Shown piece after piece: positions 1 through 6,790 of a DNA stretch of 14,124 bases. Numbering within the stretch: position 1 is the stretch's first letter; every line of letters begins with the position of its first letter. Both the position numbers and the translations under genes were made by a program. The stretch is from assembly GCA_002435335.1 (NCBI GenBank), contig DJMI01000061.1, positions 1 through 14,124 on the forward strand, given 5' to 3'. The notes below the pieces were generated by a model, which saw only the letters and a list, made by a program, of their open reading frames with translations, was not told the DNA's origin and searched no databases. The DNA is from Nitrosomonas sp. UBA6494. Its GTDB lineage: Bacteria > Pseudomonadota > Gammaproteobacteria > Burkholderiales > Nitrosomonadaceae.

Positions 1-39
1 TGCACTTCAATGTTGAATCCGCCATTGTATTAAATTGTA

Positions 40-82
40 TTTACGCATGACGTAAAGTAGCAAATCGCACTTGCAAGCGATT
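40..82 (-). terminator. Two small hairpins downstream of the GTPase gene (possible weak terminator)
   Basis: Two perfect 6-bp inverted repeats lie just past the stop of the GTPase gene. AATCGC (63-68) pairs with GCGATT (77-82) across an 8-nt loop, and TTTACG (40-45) pairs with CGTAAA (51-56) across a 5-nt loop. Neither is followed by a clear U tract in the direction of transcription, so a canonical intrinsic terminator is not shown. The rest of 1-138 shows no gene I can support. Confidence 0.2.
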
Positions 83-138
83 AGCCAGTTTTACCGCAGA
101 CAGGTAGATTTTTCTCAGGCAAAGAAACTCATTCAGCT

Positions 139-1545
139 TTAAGTTTCATTCAATAATGCCGCCACCAGCTTAGCTTCTATCTTCTGAAAATGTTGATTAT
201 TATTACGATTAACAGAAGGTTTCTGCCAATTTGGGTTTTGCCGCAATACACTGATCAGTTTGCTCCAGTTTTCTGGCAATTTCTCATCATCGACTTTATC
301 CATGTGTAGCGTATCTTGGGCCGCGTGACCGCGATGCATTAATTTTTTCAATAAGAATTTTTGCCGCAGAAACAATATCTGCAATGTTGATTCATCAGCA
401 CATTGCCATTTTGTACCCTTGACAGTCGCCTTAATCTCATCGCCATAGCGCTTAAAAGTCGACCACCCGGCACCAGCAAGTGCACCCAAGGCGCTGGCGG
501 CACCTAGACTCAATCCGCCAACCATCAAATCGATACCAGCACCAGCCGCAGCTCCTTTAGCTGCAGCGCTTCCCATATCTAATCCATACGCTTTGAGTAT
601 ACCGGGTGCAAATATATCTAATTGCCACTGCCCATTACTGACGGGAATTTTCTGCAATGCGACTTCTCTATCTGAAAAATTAAAAATTGCTAATAAATCA
701 CGTAAACAGTTTTGCTCTGCTTTACGAACAAAATCATGCAATCGATCTTCTACAAAAGTTGGCGCAATTAAATCACTACGAGCCGATTCATCTTCCCGAT
801 AACAGGCAACGTTGATAATTAACTCCGTAACACGCTTGGCGCCAGACAAGCAGAGTTGATTCCAAAATTTCTCACGATAATCAATTAATTTCTGCAATCG
901 CTTGTAGTACGGCTCCAGCAATGTTTGCATTTTTTGATACAAACGCTTCTCCGCTTCAAATGAAAAAGCTACGGTATCGAATTCCAACGTCGCATGCATA
1001 TGAAAAGCCGCAAGTTGTTGACGCCATGTTACAAGTTCACGATCATGCCCGGCAATAAAGTTAAACACTGGGATGATAGGCCTTGCTGATAAAGTCATAA
1101 TTTCCAATTCCAGCCGGTATTTTTCTAAGAAAGGTTCCCTTACATCAATGATGTATAACAAAATATCACTGCGCAAAATTTGCCGAATTACCTTTGCTTC
1201 TTGTTCCAATGGATCATCAACTGTAATACCAGTCGCAAATCGTTCCAAAATTTGTACCGGCAATAACAATTTCGATTTGTCTTGCAGCTTCTTGATTTTG
1301 GAGAATAAAGCTCGTGAATCTTCTAAACCGGGTGTATCGTATAAATGCAGAATCGGGTCATTGTCAGCAAAAATAGTCGCTTGTTCTACGTGCCGTGTAG
1401 TTCCGGCCGCATCTTCGATGACACCGAATTCGCTACTGCGCAACATGGTGCGAATCAATGACGTTTTGCCTGTGTTGGTATGCCCGACAACCGCAACATT
1501 CAGTAGCGCATCGGAAGTGGTACGATGAGAATTCCTAACATTCAT
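139..1545 (-). CDS. GTPase of the DUF3482 family
   Basis: A 468-residue TrmE/Era-like P-loop GTPase with a long C-terminal DUF3482 region. Visible motifs are G1 GHTNTGKT (21-28), a G2-like TT at 49-50 and G3 DTPG (70-73). The G4 NKxD base-specificity motif is not recognisable: the expected strand reads PVFNFIAG (159-166), with Asn162 followed by Phe instead of Lys. A Gly/Ala-rich hydrophobic stretch at about 325-361 could insert in or lie on a membrane. The start ATG lies 2 nt after the TAA of the upstream DUF2868 gene and has no good Shine-Dalgarno sequence, so translation is probably coupled to that gene. In this family the GTPase and a DUF2868 membrane protein are commonly adjacent, which suggests a membrane-associated GTPase complex. 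The cellular role is not known to me. The family call is firm; function is open. Confidence 0.88.
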   Translation of the reverse strand: MNVRNSHRTTSDALLNVAVVGHTNTGKTSLIRTMLRSSEFGVIEDAAGTTRHVEQATIFADNDPILHLYDTPGLEDSRALFSKIKKLQDKSKLLLPVQILERFATGITVDDPLEQEAKVIRQILRSDILLYIIDVREPFLEKYRLELEIMTLSARPIIPVFNFIAGHDRELVTWRQQLAAFHMHATLEFDTVAFSFEAEKRLYQKMQTLLEPYYKRLQKLIDYREKFWNQLCLSGAKRVTELIINVACYREDESARSDLIAPTFVEDRLHDFVRKAEQNCLRDLLAIFNFSDREVALQKIPVSNGQWQLDIFAPGILKAYGLDMGSAAAKGAAAGAGIDLMVGGLSLGAASALGALAGAGWSTFKRYGDEIKATVKGTKWQCADESTLQILFLRQKFLLKKLMHRGHAAQDTLHMDKVDDEKLPENWSKLISVLRQNPNWQKPSVNRNNNQHFQKIEAKLVAALLNET

Positions 1546-1547
1546 GA

Positions 1548-2930
1548 TTATCGGGTAATGACATGTTCAGCCGGTATGCCGCAGCTTTCAGCCAATCGAA
1601 ACCAAGAAAATTCACGCGAGCTTGTTACAGCAGTCGATGGTTTATTTAGCAGAATCAACCAAGGTTTGGCACGACCGTTGTCTACCAAATCCTTAATCAA
1701 TCGTTGTACACCACGATCCGGTAAACGATGCGCTGCCACACCCAACAATAACGGGCCATTGAAATTCTTCATCAATACAATCGCTTCATCATGTGTATCT
1801 TGATCAACGATGTTCATCCGGCAATTAATCGATTCCGGCCATTGAGTGGCCGCATCTAACTCAATACCGAAAGCTAGCGCATTAACTGGAATCGCAATAT
1901 TTTCTGGTGGACGTACAACTTCAGCAGGCTTGATCCCAGCATTAGGATCTGCATCAATGATCTCGGATCTCGTTGCACGCGCCATCAATTGTTGACGTAA
2001 TTCAATATAGTAAGGCAAATAAAGATCCAAACGAAAGCGACGTTCGCTCCACTTTAGCATCATCAGTGAAAACCCAAGTACTAGCAAACGTGGCAATATG
2101 CCATAAAACAATACTGCGCCAATCAAAAAATTCGCCCAAGCCGTGCGCGTTCCCGTATCTTGATGACCATTACCGATTCTGCTGGCAATGGTCTGCGGAT
2201 CGTCAGGTATTTTTAAACCAATTGTCTCTAATGGAGATCCCAAAATTTGCGTCAATCGCGGCAATGCGCTATCTGGCAACAATGTCGTTCCCCAAATAAA
2301 GTTGTATTGCTTGGCCAGCATCAACAAAATCAGCAATATTAATCCTGCAACCAAATATACAAACCAAAACTGATGTGTCATTACACTGATACGCCATTTG
2401 CCCACCAAGCCAGTTAAACAACTCTCCCACCAAGCTAGTGATGCCAGTGACGCCACAGTTGGTTCCGTCTTGCGCCGATAAGGTAACCAACAGGCCAATT
2501 GCGCTACGATTCCACTACTCAAACTTTGCAGATTAAAGGTAATTCCACAGATCCACAACAATAATGAAATCGTGTTAAATCCCAGCAAAACTGCGAGTAA
2601 CCAATAAATATTCAAAATGACTGATTCACTTACTGCTTGACTTGCAGCAAGTCCGCCCAACAAAACAGCAATAACCAGACAGATCCAACGCGCTTGGTTA
2701 TATTGCTTTTGTGGCTGCAGCAATACAGAATCCAATGCATTTTCTTGAATCAAATGTTTGGCGCGCTGATTTAATCGATCGATGAATTCGAGATAACTAA
2801 AGCCATTATAGGCAATTCCCTCAGTATTTTTGATACCGGCATAAGTCAAGTCCTCGCCTTTCTCTGATTCTATCTTGCGCAGTTGCTCAATTCGCACCAA
2901 ATCAGAAAAGCTATGTTTTTTTACTGGCAT
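1548..2930 (-). CDS. DUF2868 inner-membrane protein, partner of the GTPase
   Basis: A 460-residue membrane protein of the DUF2868 family. A soluble N-terminus (1-80) precedes two hydrophobic helices (about 82-100 and 108-132), a third at about 187-206 and a fourth at about 265-292. A cytosolic-looking C-terminal domain of about 165 residues follows and ends just before the GTPase start. The longest frame opens at a TTG at 2972. I prefer the ATG at 2928-2930 because AGGA sits 8 nt upstream and the protein then begins MPVKKHSF, whereas the extra 14 residues look like noncoding sequence. It is the first gene of a two-gene operon, with 2 nt between its stop and the GTPase start. Family knowledge says the two genes travel together. 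I infer that this protein anchors or is regulated by the GTPase. No enzymatic motif is visible. Confidence 0.85.
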   Translation of the reverse strand: MPVKKHSFSDLVRIEQLRKIESEKGEDLTYAGIKNTEGIAYNGFSYLEFIDRLNQRAKHLIQENALDSVLLQPQKQYNQARWICLVIAVLLGGLAASQAVSESVILNIYWLLAVLLGFNTISLLLWICGITFNLQSLSSGIVAQLACWLPYRRKTEPTVASLASLAWWESCLTGLVGKWRISVMTHQFWFVYLVAGLILLILLMLAKQYNFIWGTTLLPDSALPRLTQILGSPLETIGLKIPDDPQTIASRIGNGHQDTGTRTAWANFLIGAVLFYGILPRLLVLGFSLMMLKWSERRFRLDLYLPYYIELRQQLMARATRSEIIDADPNAGIKPAEVVRPPENIAIPVNALAFGIELDAATQWPESINCRMNIVDQDTHDEAIVLMKNFNGPLLLGVAAHRLPDRGVQRLIKDLVDNGRAKPWLILLNKPSTAVTSSREFSWFRLAESCGIPAEHVITR

Positions 2931-2938
2931 TGCACAGA

Positions 2939-2942
2939 TCCT
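2939..2942 (-). promoter_or_regulatory. Ribosome binding site that fixes the DUF2868 start
   Basis: AGGA on the minus strand, with 8 nt to the ATG at 2928-2930. The competing in-frame TTG at 2970-2972 has only AT-rich heptamer repeats in front of it. Confidence 0.55.
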
Positions 2943-2971
2943 AATGCAAGAAAACTGAACACAAAAATACA

Positions 2972-2992
2972 ATTAAAGATTAAAGATTAAAG
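2972..2992. repeat. Three tandem copies of ATTAAAG
   Basis: The heptamer ATTAAAG occurs three times head to tail at 2972-2978, 2979-2985 and 2986-2992 and runs into an A-rich tract. It lies in the 175-bp gap between the divergent DUF2868 and glutamine amidotransferase genes. On the minus strand each copy gives TTTAAT, five of six bases of a -10 box, but I found no matching -35 element. It may be slippage-prone sequence only. Confidence 0.6.
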
Positions 2993-3105
2993 AAAAAAAA
3001 ATTTTCACGGACAGAAAAGACAATATTCAGGAATCTTCAAATGAAAATTGATTTCAAAACACGCTAAAATTAGCTATCGTATTTAAATAGAAGGTAGGAA
3101 ATTTC

Positions 3106-3807
3106 ATGAAACCGGTTGCAATTTTTAGACACTTACCTATCGAAGGCCCAGGCTATTTTGCCACATTTCTTGATAACAATCATATCCCATGGCGATTAAT
3201 CAAAATTGACGCCGGCGAAACACCGCCCACTCAAATCGATAAATTCAGTGGACTGGTTTTTATGGGTGGCCCGATGAGTGTCAACGACGATTTACCTTGG
3301 ATTGATAATTCACTATCACTGATCCGTCAAGCCGTAGCTACCGACGTGCCAGTGCTAGGGCACTGTTTAGGCGGACAACTAATGGCAAAAGCATTAGGTG
3401 GTCTAGTATACGCCAACCCGGTGAAAGAAATGGGATGGGGTGAAGTCAATGTAGCCGACAATCCCGTCGCGCGAGCTTGGTTTGATGATTTAACAACATT
3501 TCAATCTTTTCATTGGCACGGTGAGACATTCAGCCTTCCAAAAGGGGCTACCTGTATTCTTTCAAGCTCATACTGCGACAATCAGGCTTTTGCATTAGGT
3601 ATACACCTTGGTATGCAGTGTCATGTCGAAATGACCGAACGTCTGGTGCGTGATTGGTGTAGTGTAGCCGCAGAAGAACTTGCTGACTCGAATGAACCGG
3701 GGGTGCAATCGATCGATGAAATCGAAACGAATTTACCTAATCGTATTGCTGGACTAAACGCTGTTGCCGAACGCCTATATAATAAATGGATTGTTCATTT
3801 GAAATGA
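3106..3807 (+). CDS. Class I glutamine amidotransferase (GMP synthase-like)
   Basis: A 233-residue stand-alone triad-type glutaminase domain. The nucleophile elbow is GHCLGGQ with Cys87. The oxyanion strand carries GGP at 54-56. The other two triad residues are His173 and Glu175 in QCHVEM (171-176), matching the family's HPE signature with Pro replaced by Val. Such domains release ammonia from glutamine for a partner synthetase, or act as gamma-glutamyl hydrolases; there is no fused synthetase here. The start is supported by TAGGAA at 3095-3100, 5 nt before the ATG. The gene is monocistronic, divergent from the DUF2868 operon and convergent with two ATP-grasp ligase genes 56 bp away. A functional link to those ligases is possible but only suggested by position. 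The fold and catalytic residues are clear; the substrate is unknown. Confidence 0.87.
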   Translation: MKPVAIFRHLPIEGPGYFATFLDNNHIPWRLIKIDAGETPPTQIDKFSGLVFMGGPMSVNDDLPWIDNSLSLIRQAVATDVPVLGHCLGGQLMAKALGGLVYANPVKEMGWGEVNVADNPVARAWFDDLTTFQSFHWHGETFSLPKGATCILSSSYCDNQAFALGIHLGMQCHVEMTERLVRDWCSVAAEELADSNEPGVQSIDEIETNLPNRIAGLNAVAERLYNKWIVHLK

Positions 3808-3826
3808 TTGTTTATTATTTTTACCG

Positions 3827-3847
3827 GCAACTTCCAGCGCCAGTTGC
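3827..3847. terminator. Hairpin between convergent genes (possible terminator)
   Basis: GCAACT (3827-3832) and AGTTGC (3842-3847) form a perfect 6-bp stem with a 9-nt loop in the 56-bp gap between the convergent amidotransferase and ligase genes. It is placed as a bidirectional terminator would be, but neither strand has a downstream U run: the plus strand continues ATGACAAGC and the minus strand CGGTAAAAA. Confidence 0.25.
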
Positions 3848-3863
3848 ATGACAAGCAAATAAT

Positions 3864-4997
3864 TTACGCCCGATGATCGATTGAATCTGGCCGTTTTTCT
3901 GCTAAATTTCGATCCAAGGCTTCACGAACGATCAAATCCATCAAGTCAGGAGCACGCACCCCAACATGTCGCCACGCCATAACAAATGGCGCCCAAGCGG
4001 ATAATCCTGGCATGGTGTTGACTTCGTTCAGCACTGGTCCCTTTTCAGTTAAGAAACAGTCAACACGAGCGATTCCACACATATCCATCGCTTGCCACAC
4101 TTGTAAGGCAAAATTTTTCAGTTTCTCGGTTTGTATTACATCTAATCGGGCAGGGACGATGTCATCCAATGCGCTGTCACTATACTTCGCATCGTAATCG
4201 AAACTATCAGCACGCAACGTTGATTCAGCAATAGCTGAAATTTTCGGCTTACCTTGATTCCCGACAACACCGATACCGTATTCGATTCCTTGCACTTGTG
4301 CTTCCACCAGAATACGGTTATCCCATTTTAGCGCATCAGCTATTACTGCCTCCAAATCGTCAAAACGGGTAACACGATGCAAGCCGATTGAAGATCCCAA
4401 TCGAGCTGGCTTAACAAACAGCGGCAAACCCACAGAATGGCAGCGCGTCAAACAAGCTTGCGCATTCTTTGCCCACGCGGCAGCTGTTACAACAGTCCAT
4501 GGTGCGACAGCCAATCCAGCAGCTTCACAAAATTGCTTGGTAAGAATTTTATCGATACCAAGTGCCGAGCCTGTTAGATTACACCCTCCGTATGGCATAC
4601 CCAGAAACTCGAGAAAACCTTGAATACTCCCATCTTCTCCGCCTTGACCGTGAAAAACCGGCAAAAAAATTCCCCAATCACCTTTCCCGCCATCACGTAA
4701 GCATGACTCGCCGAATGGATGGGCTCGATCTTGCAACCATGAGCAGATATCGTCAGCCGGTGCACTTTCACCCGGACCAAAAAAAGCAACTTCATTACGT
4801 GCAAAAAAAATTGCTATCGCATCGCGGTATGATGCAACAGAAGTTGGATTCCCAGATTGATCGAAATAAACGCCACGAGCGCGATAACGCAAGGGATCTA
4901 AATGCAGCAATGCAAACAATCCCGATTTAACGCTGACCCAGTGCTCTGGGCTTTTACCGCCGAACAAGACAGTAACCGTTTGGCGAGTATCGATCAT
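3864..4997 (-). CDS. D-alanine--D-alanine ligase-like ATP-grasp enzyme (Tyr-type paralogue)
   Basis: A 377-residue ATP-grasp ligase of the Ddl family, which joins two D-amino acids with ATP and Mg. The N-domain begins VLFGGKSPEHWVS (10-22), keeping the glutamate (Glu18) that matches DdlB Glu15. HGQGGEDG (116-123), VKPARLGSSIG (195-205), the omega loop DYDAKY (267-272, Tyr272 = DdlB Tyr216), ARVD (310-313) and NEVNTMPG (324-331) are all present, so catalysis should be intact. The loop forming the second D-Ala subsite is unusual: Trp335-Ala336-Pro337 stand where DdlB has His280-Ser281-Leu282. At 377 residues it is longer than DdlB (306). The start is supported by AAGGA at 5004-5008, 6 nt upstream. 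Its ATG overlaps the TGA of the upstream paralogue by 4 bp, so the two are translationally coupled. It lacks murC/ftsQ neighbours, so it is probably not the housekeeping ddl. The family is certain; the substrate is uncertain. Confidence 0.85.
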   Translation of the reverse strand: MIDTRQTVTVLFGGKSPEHWVSVKSGLFALLHLDPLRYRARGVYFDQSGNPTSVASYRDAIAIFFARNEVAFFGPGESAPADDICSWLQDRAHPFGESCLRDGGKGDWGIFLPVFHGQGGEDGSIQGFLEFLGMPYGGCNLTGSALGIDKILTKQFCEAAGLAVAPWTVVTAAAWAKNAQACLTRCHSVGLPLFVKPARLGSSIGLHRVTRFDDLEAVIADALKWDNRILVEAQVQGIEYGIGVVGNQGKPKISAIAESTLRADSFDYDAKYSDSALDDIVPARLDVIQTEKLKNFALQVWQAMDMCGIARVDCFLTEKGPVLNEVNTMPGLSAWAPFVMAWRHVGVRAPDLMDLIVREALDRNLAEKRPDSIDHRA

Positions 4998-6214
4998 AGC
5001 CGATCCTTAAAATTGATACTAAGCTGATTACGTCGACGATGGCGCTCTAACCCTGCAGCCATGATCGAATCAAGCAATGCTGGCGGTGACATACCAGTTT
5101 TCGCAAACGCTTCGGCATATACGCTGTGCGCACCGAAACCCGGCATGGTATTGACCTCATTGATGGCAAACTGGCCATTTGCATAAAAACAATCAATACG
5201 TGCACAACCTTCCAGATCCAACGCATGCCAAACGGAAATTGCTAGTTCCTGAAGTTTTCGTGTTTGATCATTGTCTAATAAAGCTGGAATGGCATCTTCT
5301 TGCGCTTGTGAACCGAATTTGGCTTCATAATCGAAAAAATTCGGATTAAGTGCATAGCCAACTGCTAATGAAACTTTAGGCTCATCAAGACCGCATAAAC
5401 CGACACCGTATTCAGGCCAATTACATTGCGGCTCCACCAACACACGTCGGTCCAACATCAAAGATTGAATGATAGCGTTCAATAATTGCGAACGATCTGT
5501 CGCTTTAGTGACACCGAGAGAAGAACCGAGATTTGCCGGTTTTACGAAAACCGGATAATTCAATTGTTGTTCCGATGCTTGAATACGATCCGATAGTACA
5601 CGATTAATCGATCTGATCGAATCAAGATTGCACTCAGATTGTTGTAATATCGATGCATTCTTTTTTACCCATACTTCGATTGCTTCAGAATCATTCAATT
5701 CCCAATCATCGATTGTAATTTGCGGCAATACCGGTAAGCCGGATACACGAAGAATCGTTTTGGTTTTAATTTTATCAATACCGATTACGGATGCGGCTAT
5801 ACCGCATCCGGCATAAGGAAGATTCAGACATTCGCATAGCCCCTGGAAACTGCCATCTTCACCGCCAAGCCCGTGAAAGGCAGGCCACACCAAGTCCCAT
5901 CTGCCATTCGTCAATGTGGCCCAAGGAGAACCACTCCACTGTACTGCTCGGCAAAAAATTTCACGACAACGCTCTGCACCGGATTGATCGGTCCACGCCT
6001 TTATATAAGGATGAGTCGCCCAAGTTTCAAACAATGGTAACAATTCAGTTGCTTCGGCCAAACGACCATCGGAATGCTGATAGAAAAAAAACAATCGATG
6101 ATCCGAACGAAATTGGCTAAGTATCCAAAGTGCACTTTCAATGCTACCGATATGTTCAGCACCGGTACCACCACATACTATTGCCAGTTTGAGTGAAGGC
6201 AAATCATTCGTCAT
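4994..6214 (-). CDS. D-alanine--D-alanine ligase-like ATP-grasp enzyme (Phe-type paralogue)
   Basis: A 406-residue second Ddl-family ligase, first gene of the pair. Motifs in order: CGGTGAEHIGS (14-24, Glu20 = DdlB Glu15), HGLGGEDG (114-121), VKPANLGSSLG (224-234), omega loop DYEAKF (295-300), ARID (338-341), NEVNTMPG (352-359) and a His363-Ser364-Val365 subsite loop. Phe300 occupies the DdlB Tyr216 position. Phe there is the hallmark of D-Ala-D-Lac-type ligases of Leuconostoc and lactobacilli, but here the organism looks Gram-negative. Compared with its neighbour it has about 31 extra residues in the linker before VKP (roughly 172-220), rich in Gln, Ser and Asn. The longest frame opens at TTG (6286). 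I chose the ATG at 6212-6214, which puts the family N-terminus (KLAIVCGG) at residue 9 as expected, although no clear ribosome binding site precedes it. The substrate is unproven. Confidence 0.82.
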   Translation of the reverse strand: MTNDLPSLKLAIVCGGTGAEHIGSIESALWILSQFRSDHRLFFFYQHSDGRLAEATELLPLFETWATHPYIKAWTDQSGAERCREIFCRAVQWSGSPWATLTNGRWDLVWPAFHGLGGEDGSFQGLCECLNLPYAGCGIAASVIGIDKIKTKTILRVSGLPVLPQITIDDWELNDSEAIEVWVKKNASILQQSECNLDSIRSINRVLSDRIQASEQQLNYPVFVKPANLGSSLGVTKATDRSQLLNAIIQSLMLDRRVLVEPQCNWPEYGVGLCGLDEPKVSLAVGYALNPNFFDYEAKFGSQAQEDAIPALLDNDQTRKLQELAISVWHALDLEGCARIDCFYANGQFAINEVNTMPGFGAHSVYAEAFAKTGMSPPALLDSIMAAGLERHRRRNQLSINFKDRL

Positions 6215-6387
6215 ATTGAAACTGTTAGAAAACACGGTCGAAGTATATTGGGAACAAAAAGTTATGAAAACATCTTTAACAACCAATGCGTTGACAACAA
6301 ACTGGAAAAACCAGAAGAAAAACTCCTTTTCATAATTTCACAAATGTTAACGAAATAAGTTGTCAAAAGTTGACGTGGCAGCAACAA

Positions 6388-6416
6388 TTCACTTTGCTTG
6401 CAGTCGGCTATATATT
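6388..6416 (+). promoter_or_regulatory. Candidate sigma-70 promoter directed towards mgtE
   Basis: TTCACT (6388-6393, four of six to TTGACA), a 17-nt spacer and TATATT (6411-6416, five of six to TATAAT). If it is used, the mgtE transcript would have an untranslated leader of roughly 370 nt. Such matches are frequent by chance in AT-rich DNA, and no closer promoter with both boxes well spaced was found. Confidence 0.25.
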
Positions 6417-6708
6417 GATTTGATATTCCAAAGTTTTCAGTATTGGTAATCCCTCTAGTACACGCTCACAAATTGCTACTATCAACTCAATCATCCATTA
6501 CATCACCATCATCGAAATCGACTATAAAGAATACTTATAAAGTAGACAATAAACTCAACCGGCCATCATAATTGTCACTGAAGCATTCAAGATATTTGAT
6601 GCAAGACAACTCAGAATCAATAAAATAAAATTTTTCTTATAATTATTGCTGTAACAAATAAGCAACATAATCGAATTTATAATTGAATCTACTATCAATA
6701 TGATAAAA

Positions 6709-6738
6709 AGTTTTTCAAAAACTGTTTGGCTCTAAGCC
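6709..6738. repeat. Two adjoining palindromes upstream of mgtE
   Basis: AGTTTTT-C-AAAAACT (6709-6723) is a perfect 7-bp-arm palindrome. It is followed at once by GGCT-CTA-AGCC (6728-6738), which extends with one mismatch to TTTGGCT/AGCCTAA. They end about 50 nt before the mgtE start. The first has too short a loop for a stable hairpin and suits a protein site better. Either could be an operator or part of a leader structure; both could be chance. Confidence 0.35.
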
Positions 6739-6790
6739 TAATCCCGATTACCAAAATATACTCTAAACATCTCCCTGAGCAGAATTTGAC

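Larger units (their letters stand above)
6215..6790. other. Long AT-rich noncoding gap between the divergent ligase operon and mgtE
   Basis: About 575 bp without a supportable gene; all frames are broken by frequent stops. It must hold the promoters of both divergent units. Visible elements are a small inverted repeat GTCAA-AAG-TTGAC (6362-6374), a candidate promoter at 6388-6416, two copies of TATAAAG (6523-6529 and 6536-6542) and adjoining palindromes at 6709-6738. No tRNA or recognised riboswitch fold was seen by eye. Confidence 0.6.

Noticed and set aside
2931..2972. N-terminal extension of the DUF2868 protein from a TTG codon
   Set aside because: The ATG at 2930 has AGGA at good spacing and begins a plausible protein; the extension has no ribosome site.
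4562..4930. 122-residue open frame on the plus strand inside the Tyr-type ligase gene
   Set aside because: It is antisense to a gene with clear catalytic motifs, has no family resemblance and no separate support.
6215..6286. 24-residue N-terminal extension of the Phe-type ligase from a TTG codon
   Set aside because: It lies before the conserved start of the Ddl N-domain and matches nothing in the family; the inner ATG fits better, although its own ribosome site is weak.
6291..6366. TTGACA on the plus strand (6291-6296) and on the minus strand (6361-6366) as -35 boxes
   Set aside because: Neither has an acceptable -10 sequence at 16-18 nt in its direction.
6638..6643. Perfect TATAAT upstream of mgtE
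   Set aside because: No -35-like hexamer lies 16-18 nt upstream and there is no extended -10 TG; in such AT-rich DNA it is probably chance.
6400..6790. Known Mg2+ riboswitch (M-box) in the mgtE leader
   Set aside because: No GC-rich multi-stem pattern of that class is visible, and the class is chiefly from Gram-positives.
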